Below are positions 48,518-59,335 of a stretch of DNA of 64,000 nucleotides, piece by piece. Source of the stretch: Capniomyces stellatus (Eukaryota; Kickxellomycota; Harpellomycetes; Harpellales; Legeriomycetaceae); NCBI GenBank assembly GCA_001661515.1, contig LUVW01000017.1, positions 372,001-436,000 on the forward strand, written 5' to 3'. Position 1 is the first letter of the stretch. Every line of letters starts with the position of its first letter. The notes under the pieces are model-generated. The model was not told the origin of the DNA. It ran no database searches and was given only the letters and a program-made list of their open reading frames with translations. The translations under genes were made by a program, and so were the position numbers.

Positions 48518-50923
48518 CACGCTCATCCGCCAGCAGCCGCATCGATTAAAAAAAAAGTACGGGGTTGAATGGCACAACATGGTCATATTTGTTCACTTTG
48601 GACTTTTTTTTTCACTTTGGCTTTTAGCATTATCTATTCTCACTACCCAATGCTACATATTCGATAATCTGCTTGTTTTAAAGCATGGTTATTTTATCCA
48701 GCTTTTTCCTTGTTATTAAAGCTTTAACTTTAGACGGAATTGTCCATTATTACCTTGGTATACAAGTTTTTATAGTTGTTTTTGCAGTTTTATAGTTTAC
48801 ACTTTTTCTTTTCTTGCCTCGATTTTGGCTTATGTTTTTACACAAGTATTATTAAAGTTTGTGGAATCATTTATGCCGAATGTGGTTGTCTTTTAATTCC
48901 TAGTCTAGGTCAGTTCAAGGACATCACTTGTTTTATTATACGGGGGAAGGATGTGTCGGCAGAAATACAGAGACTTGTATATTTATTTAGCCCAGTTGTA
49001 GCCTCGCTGATGCATATTGCCATGGCTTTGCACTACTTTTCAGATGTATTATGTTTTTTTTTTCCTTCTACTCTTTATTGACCAATGCCTGGATATAAAT
49101 TTTGCAATATTTGAGTTTATTCCATAAAAAAGAAACTTGGTACCCTTATGAAACCAAGCTAGCCGCTTTGGCTTGGTGACTTTGTTGGATATTTAGTTTA
49201 CTTTATAACTAATCTTTCGTGTAGTTGACCAAGACTGTTTCCAGGTCATTTTGTCTCGAGTTAATATAGGCAGTTAATTGCAACGTGGGCTTTTTCTTTC
49301 ACGTATTAGCATTTATATTTAATTTGTGCTTTATTCACAGTCTCAACATTTTAATTGAACCATTCAGTGATTATTTGGAATTACGTCCAGCCAGTGAATT
49401 TTGTATCCAGCTGTTATTTTTTTTTTGTTGGTTTGTAAACATTAAAAGTGAATCAATAGAGCCAGTTCAAACAGTAAATGTTGAAAAGCGAAACTGTAAA
49501 AACCACAAACAAAAGCTTCAATTTTAATTGATCCAAGGTAGAAATGATCAGATCAAGATCGCAAATATATACTTTTTATTGTTGGAGGGTTAACTTGCGC
49601 TATTTTAGTATGACCAGGAAGAAAAAGGACTCATAATCCAGTTTCCAACCTTCGTTTAGGGTTTGGCTAACCAAAAAAAGGAAGAAAAGTAAGAAAGAAA
49701 AAAAAGAAAAAAAAGAAAAAAAAAGAAAAAAAAGTAAGAAAAGAAAAGAAAAATGCTTGAAAAAAATAAACAAACATAAAACTATAGGAGAAAAAAAAAG
49801 CTACAGCAAACTAGATTACTAACCATAAAAAAACTCCAAAATGAGTAGCGGGTATAATTACAATGAACAACAAGTCCGAGCCAAAACAATGCGGCTCGCT
49901 TGGTTGAGTTTTAAACCTTTTTTAAAAAAGAAATAAACATGCTTTTAATGGGCTATAATGAAGCTAAAAATACTGAAAAGCGTCCATTTGCCAACTCTAA
50001 GTCTGTTTGTTATAAACCGTAATAAATATATAGTTACGCAAATGTGATTTATTTATTCAAATGTTTACTCAAGTCTAATTTGACCATAAATGGCGGGATA
50101 CGTATAAATATATGAGCGTAGCTTTAGATTGTAGCGTCAATTGGTTACTAAATATGGAGGATCGATTTAGTTGTCGAAAAGGATAGAAATATATAAATAA
50201 AGGCATGTATGAAGTTTTGTATCAAGGCAGGAATCATTACTAACATGGGTTAGCTGAGTTCCTCCGTTATACCATTAAACGAGTATAAATCATGTATCTA
50301 GATGCTTTTTTAATTTATAGTATCCTATTTATTCTAAACTAGTAGCTCCGATTCATTCTCTTAAATAGCAAAACTTTACTTTCTTTTGACTTTATCAATC
50401 CTCAACTTTCGTAACCTCTAATTAACTAACTAATCAAAAAAAAAAAACTACACCCACCGATCTTATATCGTTATACACTTTTGACCGTTTACCTTATCCA
50501 AGTTATCAATCGACCCAGTATCTATAACTAACAAAACTATTTCAGTGCCCACAAATACGTACATATCAAGTATACTTCGCACCTTGTTTTATTGACTGTA
50601 ATTTAATATATTTTACTAGACTGTCTTTGCAAAAAAAAAAAAAACTAAAACTAAAACTAAAGCGCTTGTCAAGTTTGTGTTTGGATTCCAACTCGGTACC
50701 TACAAACGTAACAAAAGAGGATTTTCAAACGCTCTTCGAGAATTAATACGCCAACATCAGCAAAGTCTACAACAGACATAAGCGTTTGTGCCAAATATCC
50801 AACACCCCAGCTTTGTAGCTGATTCTAAGTAAGCCCGTATAAAGCATATCACTCTCAACTCTCAAACGTTCTAAACAAGGAAAAACAAAAAGAACAAATC
50901 GAGTGATTCAAAATAAACTAAAA
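48518..50923. other. 2.4 kb spacer and long leader of the KH gene
   Basis: No gene supported; frames at 48776-49081 and 49285-49527 are T-rich without domains. A 70-nt A/G run lies at ~49680-49755. The last ~500 nt are less AT-biased, CT/CA-rich and may be the 5' UTR of the triple-KH gene. Confidence 0.45.
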
Positions 50924-52444
50924 ATGGAAGGATCACCAAACACAGTAGTCAATGCCGAGTTTGAAGGTTCGCCAAAAACACCCGAGGCAAGTGGAATAGC
51001 CGGTGTTGGGAGTCGAAAAGAAAGTTTTGGGGCATTTGAAAAACAGGCTTTCCCCAGTATGGGCAAAGATAAACCAGCCGGCCTAGCCAGGGATAGTTAC
51101 AGGCTGAACACAAAAGACATAACCAAGCCAAGAAGAAACTCGGATGAGTTTAAAAAATCGGATATAGACATAAACGACACACAGCTGACTATCAGAGCAT
51201 TGGTCTCATCCAAAGAGGCGGGTGTGATAATTGGCAAGTCTGGGGCCAATGTGGCTGAGATCCGATCAAAGTTTGGCGTTAAGGCTGGTGTGTCCAAAGT
51301 CATACCTGGAATTCAAGATCGGGTTCTGACAGTAACAGGAAACTTGGAAGGGTTGTCCAACACGTACGAAGATATTGCCAAGGCGTTGTCGGAAAACCCG
51401 CTGTATAACCTTAACTACTCTTTGCTTGAGGAGAAAAACGACATCTCAAACTCATCTATTATAATCCGTATTCTAATCTCACACAACATCATGGGATCTA
51501 TAATAGGGAGGCAGGGCTTGAAAATCAAGCACATCCAGGATGAGTCAAACACAAGAGTTGTTGCAACAAAGGAAATGCTGTCCCAGTCAACCGAAAGAGT
51601 TGTCGAAATTCATGGAAACTACAAGGGTATTAAAATTGCAATCAGGGAAATAGGAAAGTGCCTGATTGAGGATTGGGACCGCAATATCGGGTCAGTGCTT
51701 TACAACCCATCCGCGGTGTTATCCACAGCCTCAAATCAGCTTTCAAGCATCAATAGCTCATTGCTAAAGTTTAACGAATTGAATTTGGGAAATGTCTCAT
51801 ACAACACAAACCCCGGATTTCGCCAAAGATCACAAACCATATCCAACACTATGCAAAGACCTAGCACTGATTTCATGATGTCGCAGATTCACCAAATGCC
51901 AAAACTACCCCAATTAACACAAGTGCCTCAGATTCCCACCAGTAGCTACAGTATGGCTGAAGTATCATCGCCTGATGAGTATCAAAGATTCCCCACAAAC
52001 ATACAGCATAATAGAGTCATGGGTATTTCTAACCGTTTCCGTTCGCAATCTATAAACACCCATGTTCCGTTTGTTTTCCCAGAAATGCAGAACTCTATTA
52101 CGCAGGAAGTCAAAATTCCTGGCGATATGGTTGGTTGTATAATTGGCAAAGCAGGTTCAAGAATAACCGAAATTAGAAGAATCAGTGGGTCTCGAATTGC
52201 CATTGCCAAATCATCCGACCCTGAGACTGGCGAGCGTCTTTTTACAATCACTGGAACCCTCAAAAATAACGAGAAGGCTTTGATGCTGCTTTACGAGCAG
52301 TTGGAGGCTGAAAGTGAACGCCGTGCTGCTAACGCCTGTTTAGCTGCAAACCTTGAAGCACTACACGACCAAGCGCTACACGATCAAGCGATACATGACC
52401 AAGCGCTACATGACCAAGAACAGTTTGAGGATTCAGACAATTAG
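50924..52444 (+). CDS. Triple KH-domain RNA-binding protein (PCBP/Pbp2/Rnc1-like)
   Basis: Intronless, 506 aa from ATG 50924 (MEGSPNTVVNAEFEGSP). Three type I KH domains with intact GxxG loops: GKSG at residue ~104 in LVSSKEAGVIIGKSGANVAEI, GRQG at ~195 in HNIMGSIIGRQGLKIKHI, and GKAG at ~408 in DMVGCIIGKAGSRITEI. The arrangement of two KH domains close together, a ~140-residue Gln/Pro/Ser linker and a third KH is that of poly(C)-binding hnRNP proteins (PCBP, yeast Pbp2/Hek2, fission yeast Rnc1), which control mRNA stability and translation. The C-terminus ends in four HDQ pentad repeats (ALHDQ, ALHDQ, AIHDQ, ALHDQ). Unlike most neighbours it has no intron in the coding region. Confidence 0.92.
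   Translation: MEGSPNTVVNAEFEGSPKTPEASGIAGVGSRKESFGAFEKQAFPSMGKDKPAGLARDSYRLNTKDITKPRRNSDEFKKSDIDINDTQLTIRALVSSKEAGVIIGKSGANVAEIRSKFGVKAGVSKVIPGIQDRVLTVTGNLEGLSNTYEDIAKALSENPLYNLNYSLLEEKNDISNSSIIIRILISHNIMGSIIGRQGLKIKHIQDESNTRVVATKEMLSQSTERVVEIHGNYKGIKIAIREIGKCLIEDWDRNIGSVLYNPSAVLSTASNQLSSINSSLLKFNELNLGNVSYNTNPGFRQRSQTISNTMQRPSTDFMMSQIHQMPKLPQLTQVPQIPTSSYSMAEVSSPDEYQRFPTNIQHNRVMGISNRFRSQSINTHVPFVFPEMQNSITQEVKIPGDMVGCIIGKAGSRITEIRRISGSRIAIAKSSDPETGERLFTITGTLKNNEKALMLLYEQLEAESERRAANACLAANLEALHDQALHDQAIHDQALHDQEQFEDSDN
52363..52423 (+). repeat. 15-nt coding repeat, four copies of [A][LI]HDQ
   Basis: Tandem copies of GCRCTACACGAYCAA-like units at the 3' end of the KH gene. Confidence 0.9.
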
Positions 52445-53468
52445 CGCTAATGCAGTTTCTCAACTAACCCCAGCTGTAATGTGCTGTAAACTTAATATAC
52501 TTTTAACTTCAAATTTCGTTCCGATGTAATAATTTATCTATTTGGCGCCGTATTTTTTTTTTTAGCTATTGAATAAAACTGATAGTTCTTGGTTTTTGAT
52601 GCGATAAAATTGAATACTCTTTTTTTCTACTCTGAATAAACCAAACCAAATATTACTCGCTTTTACGTGGATTTACTTGATTATAAAGCCCAATTCAGTT
52701 CACGTAAATGTATTCCTCAGCTCAGCTCAATTTGGCTTGGCTTGGCTTGGCTTAGTCTTTTATTTTATTTTGTATTTATGGTTTAAAATATATTATTCAT
52801 TAGTCAAATATAGTTGCTATTTTGTTTTATTTGAATGAGGAGAGGTGTAAGATGGAGTTGACCATGTTGTGTATTCTGGCAGGTAAATCTTGGAAATAGT
52901 AGCAGTGAGTACAGTGGCTAAAAACTAATGAACATGTCGGTACTAACTCGGGTTAGAATGATACAGCAATAGTAATGTTATTAATTGGGAGTTTTCATGT
53001 AAATAATGAAAATTTTCAGGCTTTAATTTGTGATACTTGTGAACAAATCAAAAAAAAAATGAAAAAAAATCAAATCGTCTGGGTATAAAATTAAATGCAG
53101 AAAAAATTGAAAAAAAAGCTGGAAAAAAAAAACCGGAGAAAAAAACCTGGAAATTAAGCTTGTCAAGCTTAAATGTAATTGCATTTAGTATTTTAGTATT
53201 TTTTTTCAGGTTTATTTTTATATTTTGCAAAATGAGAGCATGAGTAGCGTGGTCAGCAGCAAAATATCTGTGACGGCACATATACTGGAATGAAGTTAAA
53301 GGTAGTTCGATTTGCGGGATAGTTTTTAAATTGCGAATTCGAGAACGTAAAAAAAAAGAAAGTACAACTCAAAGTAAATATAGATTTAGTACAAATACCC
53401 AACTTGAAAATAGCACAAAAACCATAAACACAAATATAAAAACAAAACGAAAATACAAAAACAAAGGT
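52445..53468. other. Spacer between the KH gene and the DUF4504-like gene
   Basis: Holds a TTGGC pentamer repeat at 52732-52754 and A-rich runs at 53050-53150. No coding frame supported. Confidence 0.5.
52732..52754. repeat. TTGGC pentanucleotide repeat
   Basis: About four and a half tandem TTGGC/CTTGG units downstream of the KH gene stop. Confidence 0.9.
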
Positions 53469-54610
53469 ATGATTGATTATCAAAGAATTTCTGAAGCAGT
53501 TGTCTTGTTCAAAAACAATGAAGAGGCCTGGTTTAGTTCGCTTCCAAGTTCCGGCAGAAAGGCACTAGGACACGATTCAAAGGATACTTGCTTGCTAGAG
53601 TTGTTTAATTTTGGCGAGTTTGCGCTGTTTTTGTTAGGTTTAAAGCCATGTATTTTGTTTGACATTGGTAAACCCGAAGGCAGTGAATTAGTTAAAAATT
53701 ATGTTGCTAATGTGGTAGCTCCAGTGGTATGCAAATGGAACCGCGATTTAACGTGCAGTTTGTGTGGTAATATTGAGGGACAGGCAGAAGACGTGGCTTC
53801 TGAGGGAGCAATTAAAGTATACAAACAGGACTATTGTAACACAAGGGTTCAAGGGTGTGCTAGTGAGAACAAAGAAATAAAACAAGCGGCTGAATCTTCC
53901 AAATATTCACCAAAGTTGCTGGTAAAAGAGATAACTCATGACTTGAGCTCACCAGAAGTTGAGGATACAGGGGGGTGGCGTGGTGCATTTGTATTGTATA
54001 AGAGCAGCTATGGCAACAGTGATCAGTCGAATGTGGAACTGGAAAGCGATTTGTATACAGGTGGCACTAAGGCACTCAGCTTTGACGCTAGTGACATAGA
54101 GTCGGAGCTTCTTGATCGCAACAATTTATTTGTATCAGAAAAAAGACTTGGCGAGTTGTTAGGATACCCTGGCTCGCTGCCGAATAGTCTGGATTCAGCT
54201 GGCTGCATTGGCGAAAACAACGAATTAACCTGCGTGTCGTATTTGGGAACGTTCAGGTAAATCGCCAATACGCACATATTTAAGCAAATGTAGTTGTGGA
54301 TTAAGTGTATGATCAGTCAAAGGGGGAATGAGTACGCACGATGGTTTGAATTCCAAGAGACTTAAGTTGGACATGTTATAGAATACAGTTGCTTTACTAA
54401 ACAATGTTTTTTCTTTATAAACTGTTTAGAAGTGGCGTTAGTGAAACCAAGGGCTCATGCTCTGCGCCAAATAGCCCAGACAGCTATACAGCAATGTCAT
54501 TTGTCGCGCTGAAATCCGAAAAAACAGCGGTTGAGCGTCATTTTTTGCGGTGTAGGAGTGCTTGCCAAAAACTGGGAATGTATCTTGAGTTGAACGTTCT
54601 AGAATTTTAG
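53469..54610 (+). CDS. DUF4504/UPF0739 (C1orf74)-like protein, 2 exons
   Basis: Exons 53469..54256 and 54430..54610; 969 nt, 322 aa, Arg codon split by the intron. Start MIDYQRISEAVVLFKNNEEAW. Features that suggest DUF4504: LLGLKPCILFDIGKPEG near residue 60, then RLGELLGYPGSLPNS near 240, then LTCVSYLGTFR and the C-terminal AMSFVALKSEKTAVERHF helix. The family (human C1orf74) has no established function. The middle (residues ~100-200) is variable and acidic. Codon usage and the clean intron mark it as real; the family assignment rests on short motifs only. Confidence 0.5.
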
Positions 54611-54893
54611 TTTCTGGGTTTACATTTATTAGAGCTGACCGGTGAATGAATAACGGATTTAACACAGCAAATTATGTATTATCGCTTGTTCATTTGATGT
54701 GTTTGCGAGGCCTTCAGCATCATATTTCTAATTTGACAGATACCAATCGACGGTCATTAAGATAGGACTAATCTTGAACACACACTATCACATTTCCATG
54801 CAAATTAAGATGAATAAAATGAATTGCGGAGTTGTCGTATGAAAAAAGTGTTGCTCAAGAATGAATAAAAGGAAAAACCTGGATTTTCAGGTT

Positions 54894-54965
54894 GGGGAAT
54901 TAGCTCAGTGGTAGAGCGCTCGCTTTGCATGCGAGAGGCCGCGAGTTCGATCCTCGCATTCTCCA
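54894..54965 (+). tRNA. tRNA-Ala, anticodon UGC
   Basis: Complete intronless cloverleaf. Acceptor stem GGGGAAT pairs with ATTCTCC and contains G3:U70, the alanine identity pair; discriminator A at 54965. A-box TAGCTCAGTGG, anticodon arm CTCGC-TTTGCAT-GCGAG, T-arm with GTTCGATCC (B-box). The 3' CCA is not encoded. Confidence 0.97.
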
Positions 54966-54970
54966 AACTA

Positions 54971-55043
54971 GCCCGGCTAGCTCAATCGGTAGAGCGTAAG
55001 ACTCTTAATCTTAAGGTTGCGGGTTCGACCCCCGCGTTGGGCT
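54971..55043 (+). tRNA. tRNA-Lys, anticodon CUU
   Basis: Acceptor stem GCCCGGC with GTTGGGC; A-box TAGCTCAATCGG; anticodon arm TAAGA-CTCTTAA-TCTTA; T-arm GCGGG-TTCGACC-CCCGC. Intronless. Only five bases after the tRNA-Ala discriminator, so the two are probably made as one Pol III transcript or have tightly overlapping promoters. Confidence 0.97.
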
Positions 55044-55048
55044 TATAC

Positions 55049-55063
55049 TTTTTATCTTTTTTT
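55049..55063 (+). terminator. RNA polymerase III T-run terminator
   Basis: TTTTT at 55049-55053 and seven T at 55057-55063 directly after the tRNA-Lys gene; no T run of four or more lies between the two tRNAs. Confidence 0.8.
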
Positions 55064-56018
55064 AATTTTTTTTTCTTTGCTTCATTTCGAGTTTGCTGGT
55101 GTTAGAGTGGAAATAATGAGCTGTTATAATTTTAATTGGAGCGTTGGATAGTTGCTGGGATAACTCTGAGACTTTTATTCGTTAAGCCAAAACAACTCAA
55201 GTTTTTCATTAGTTGCCAATTAGCAGTAGGCTGGGATTAAAATTGATATGTAAATAAATGATTGGAGTTGAGCAAATGATTGTTAGGTTTCTTATACAAA
55301 TAGCAAAGTTAATAAAGAATGGGGCAAAAAAAAAGTTGAAAAGTAGAGAAGAGTAGAGAAAAGTAGAGAAAGTAGAGAAAATGGGAAAAGGGAAAAGAGT
55401 TAAGAAAAAGCACCAAGGATTGTGGTTGGGAGATACTGATAGGGTCGGAGAAAACTAAACCGTAGCCAGCATCAAGCTGAATAAGTTTAAAGTGAATGTT
55501 TTGCGAGTGAATTACTAGATAATAGGAAATAAAGCAGCTTTGAAGATTATTGGCAGCGAATAATGGCGATTTTCAATAGCCAAATTTAAACAATAAGAAG
55601 TAATCAGAGTGAAGAGAAATGTTTAGTGTTAATTGAAGAGAAAGTGCGAGAGTAAAGAGTAGCAAGAAAGAGACGGCAAATGGAAAAAAGAAAAAAAAAA
55701 TAAGATAATACGGCATTAAAGAGATGAAATTCGCCTAAATAAAGAAAAATAATCAAAGCACTAATTAGAAAAAGTCATATTTGACATAACTTCGAGTTAC
55801 TTTAGTTTGGGTTGTTGTTTATTTTATAGGAAGAAATAAGAGAGCTTTACAACATCAAAGAGTATAAAGTAAAGAGAAGGAAGGATTTAAATTCTACTTT
55901 GAGTTGATTGAAACGAATAGACAGCAATTAAATAAAGGAGACAAACTAGCCACAATTAAGGAAAAAAAAAAGAGCAGCAAGACACAGCGAGGAATAAAAT
56001 TGAAGACAAAGATAAAAG
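55064..56018. other. Spacer and promoter of coatomer delta
   Basis: Purine-rich (AGAGAAAAGTAGAGAAA repeats near 55340-55385). No coding frame. Confidence 0.5.
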
Positions 56019-58947
56019 ATGGTAAGTTATTTGCTGAAAGGACAAGAAAAGGATTTAACCAAGTATAATAAATATTGAAGGGTATCGAGATGGGACATGG
56101 CGGAAAAGGGGGGGGGTTTAAAGTAGAAAGAGTCAAAGTGACTAGGAATGGTTCATCTTAAACAAACCAGTTTATAATGAGCAATTTAGTAGGAGATGAG
56201 GGACTGGGAGATGAGAGATTGAAAAGATGCAGTATGGTACATACTATGTATAACCAGTTGCCTTTTGGATAATTGGTATTTAACGCTTGGGCTATTGATG
56301 ATGTTGTAGGTAATTCTAGCAACGGCGATTTGTACAAAGACGGGAAAACGTAAGTATTAGAGATTGGGTAGAGGAATTATTATAAATCAGATAATGCTAA
56401 AGGAGCAGAGATGGAGTAAATGTGATTGTGGAGGAGCAAAGATATTTTATTAAAAGTAAAATTCTAGTTGAAGAGGATACTCTGAGGATAGTGGATGAAT
56501 AGATGATAGAGAGGAAAGGAGAGATTGAAAAGAAGAGAATTGAAAAGAATTGAGTTGAGTTGAAAAAGAAGAGAATTGAAAAGAGTATAATGTAATGTAA
56601 TGTTGTGACTTAGCGCTTGTGTCGAGGCAAACGATGGGGATGACACGTAGCCATATTGAAGGGTTGTTAAGTTCGTTCCCAAAGCTGATGATTGAAGGCC
56701 AGCAGCACACAACAGTGGAGACGGAGGCAGTTAGATATGTGTTCCAGCCATTGTCAGATGACATGTATGCAGTGCTGGTAACAACGCGAAACAGCAACAT
56801 AGTACAGGATATGGACACTCTGCAGTTGGTGGCAAGAACAGTTCCAGAGTTCTGCGACTATGGAACGCAAGAAGATGTTTTGGATAATGCGTTCCAGTTG
56901 CTGGCAGCTTTTGACGAAATAGTTGCACTTGGCTATCGCGAGAACATTGATCTGAATAAGCTGAAGACCATTATGGAGATGGAAAGTCACGAAGAAAAGA
57001 TCCAAGAGATTATTGACAAGGTAGGTTGCGGAACAGAAGAGTTTCTTTTTTTAATTTTAATTTTTAATTATTAATTTAGAGGATAAGCGATAAAGTGAGG
57101 TAGAGAGTTAGCTAGTTAGAACTGGGTTAGCATTTGTAGTGGTGTTGGTGTTGGTGTTGGCCAAAGTAGGCGAGAGTTGGACACTGACATGTGATTTAAT
57201 GGGATATACGATATTAGAACAAGGAACGGGAGGCGAAGAATGAGCTTAAGCGCAAGGCCAAGCTGTTTGACATGCAGCGTAAAAACGCAGCCAAGTCAGG
57301 AGGGTCTATGCTTGGAGGTATGGGTACAATGAGTAGTAGCATGGGATCAGATGAGCCATCGCCGTATACACCAGTTGAAACATACTCGGCCAAGCCATCG
57401 TACTTGCCTAAACCGTAAGAGTCTAAAGCATCTATATATAAAGCAAACACGTGATTTGTAGTAGTAAATAGCTCTAAACTAATAATTTGAAAAAAAAAAA
57501 AACAAATCAAAAAACAAAATAAAAAATGTAAAAACGATAGATCTGCTACAGCTGAGCCAGCAGCAAGAGGGATGCGTTTGGGACGTAAGCCGAAGGGGGC
57601 AGATTTGCTGGGAGGATTGGCAGACGAAATCGGAGGAGTTGAAAACACGCTACAAAACGTTACGATATCTGATATGTCAGTTCTTCCAAAAGTAGACTCA
57701 AAGAGGTAATTGAAGACAATCAAAGAATAAAAAAAAAGTAATAGTTGCGTGTAATGGCGACAAATATAAATGTTTTGATCTGTTGCTTAATTGGCTGGTG
57801 CGTTTAAATACAATCTAGTGTCCATGTTGTTATCGAAGAGAGAGTGATGATGATAGTCAACAGAGACGGAGGACTTGAAACAATGGAGGTTAAGGGCGAT
57901 TTGTCGCTGATTGTGTCTGAAGAAGACAAGAACCACGCCAGCATTCAAGTTCTGGTGTCACACGATGATGGAACCCAGTATAAAGTAAGTCTAACCACAA
58001 ATATTGATCTGATAACGTATATAACTAATAAATAACAACTAGTAATAATATATTAAAATAATAAATAATAATGAATAATGAATAATAACAATAACTAATA
58101 ACAATAAATAATAACAATAGTCTCATCCAAACATCGACAAAAAGAAATTCACTGATGAGGGCATTCTTATCCTTAAGAATCCATCACGGACATTCCCATT
58201 GAACCAACCAGTAGGGCTTCTTAAATGGAGGTTTGTTGGTCAAAACGAAGATGCAATTCCTCTTACAAGTAAGCTTCTTTTCAACAGCTATAATTGTTGA
58301 AAATCATAATTACTAAATACACTAAACTCTGTTATATTGTAACTTCAGCGTCCTTTTTATTTTATTTTATATTTTTCTTATAAAATTAACCTTTAATTGA
58401 TTTTTTATTTGCTAGTCAATTGCTGGCCATCACCAACTGGCGATGGAAGTTGCGAAGTCAATACCGAGTATGAGTTGACTGTTCCTCATTTGGAGCTGCG
58501 TGATGTGGTGATTTCGATTCCATTACCGTAAGTCAAGTTCTAACCCAAAACTGTTATATAAACATAAATCTAGTAAATCTACTTATCCCCCAAGCCAAAA
58601 TTAAAATTACTAACAAAAAATAAAAAATAATCCAATAATGTGCTTTTTCAAGTAGAGGTGGGACTCAGCCTGTTGTTGGTGATGTTGATGGGTCATACGA
58701 AGTAAACCGATCCAATGGATGTCTGGAATGGAGAATCCCTGTTATCGACAGCTCGTCTAGATCGGGAAGCATAGACTTTGTAGTCCCTGGTGAAAACACA
58801 AACATCTTTTTCCCAGTATCTGCCAACTTTGTGTCAGCAACTCCGTACTGTCAAATCCAGGTTGTTGGTGCCATGTCTGACCCTAACACAAGTGTCGAGT
58901 TTTCCCAAGCTGTTGTCCTAGTTACTGACCAGTATGCTGTTGTTTAA
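56019..58947 (+). CDS. RET2: Coatomer subunit delta (COPI), 9 exons
   Basis: Delta subunit of the COPI coat for Golgi-to-ER transport. Exons 56019..56021 (ATG only), 56310..56349, 56614..57020, 57218..57414, 57541..57705, 57819..57984, 58121..58268, 58416..58527, 58656..58947; 1530 nt, 509 aa. N-terminal longin domain: VILATAICTKTGK, then LVSRQTMGMTRSHIEGLL and RYVFQPLSDDMYAVL; the helix NKEREAKNELKRKAKLFDMQ follows; then a Gly/Ser linker and the conserved RGMRLGRKPKGADLLG. The mu-homology domain covers residues ~275-509 (VHVVIEERVMMIVNRDGG, LPLTV-type INCWPS, TVPHLELRDVVISIPLP, SNGCLEWRIPVID). Ends DQYAVV. Intron 1 has a G9 tract. Confidence 0.96.
56108..56116. repeat. G9 tract in coatomer delta intron 1
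   Basis: Nine consecutive G on the sense strand between the donor at 56022 and acceptor at 56309. Confidence 0.95.
58021..58118. repeat. AATAATA-rich simple repeat in coatomer delta intron 6
   Basis: Degenerate AATA/ACTAATA repeats fill most of the 136-nt intron. Confidence 0.85.
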
Positions 58948-59335
58948 TTCTAATAATGGTTAAATACATACTAATAATAGTATTTTTGGGTAAAGCGCTG
59001 GCTACTATTATAGCTGATGCTATTTTATGAATATTTTTTTTTGCTTCAATCACCTATTAATTCTATTGCTATTATTAACTATTATTAACTATTATTAACT
59101 ATTATTAACTATTACCATTACTATTATTTTCAACACTATACTTTTTCTCCAACCCTATTTTCATTCAATCCATTTTAACTTTTGCTTTTATTACATTTTA
59201 ATTTCTCTCTCTCCCATTTACCAAGTAAAATACACTACCAGATTAAAGTATGACCAAATACATATAAATATAAAGGCAGTTGGAATAAAGGAAATAAAAA
59301 AAATAAAATGAAAAAAGTGATAGTTAAAATACACT
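58948..59335. other. Convergent 3' spacer of coatomer delta and FIBP
   Basis: AT-rich and includes the ATTATTAACT repeat at 59071-59110. No gene. Confidence 0.5.
59071..59110. repeat. 10-nt tandem repeat ATTATTAACT, four copies
   Basis: Four perfect copies side by side, preceded and followed by degenerate copies. Confidence 0.97.
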
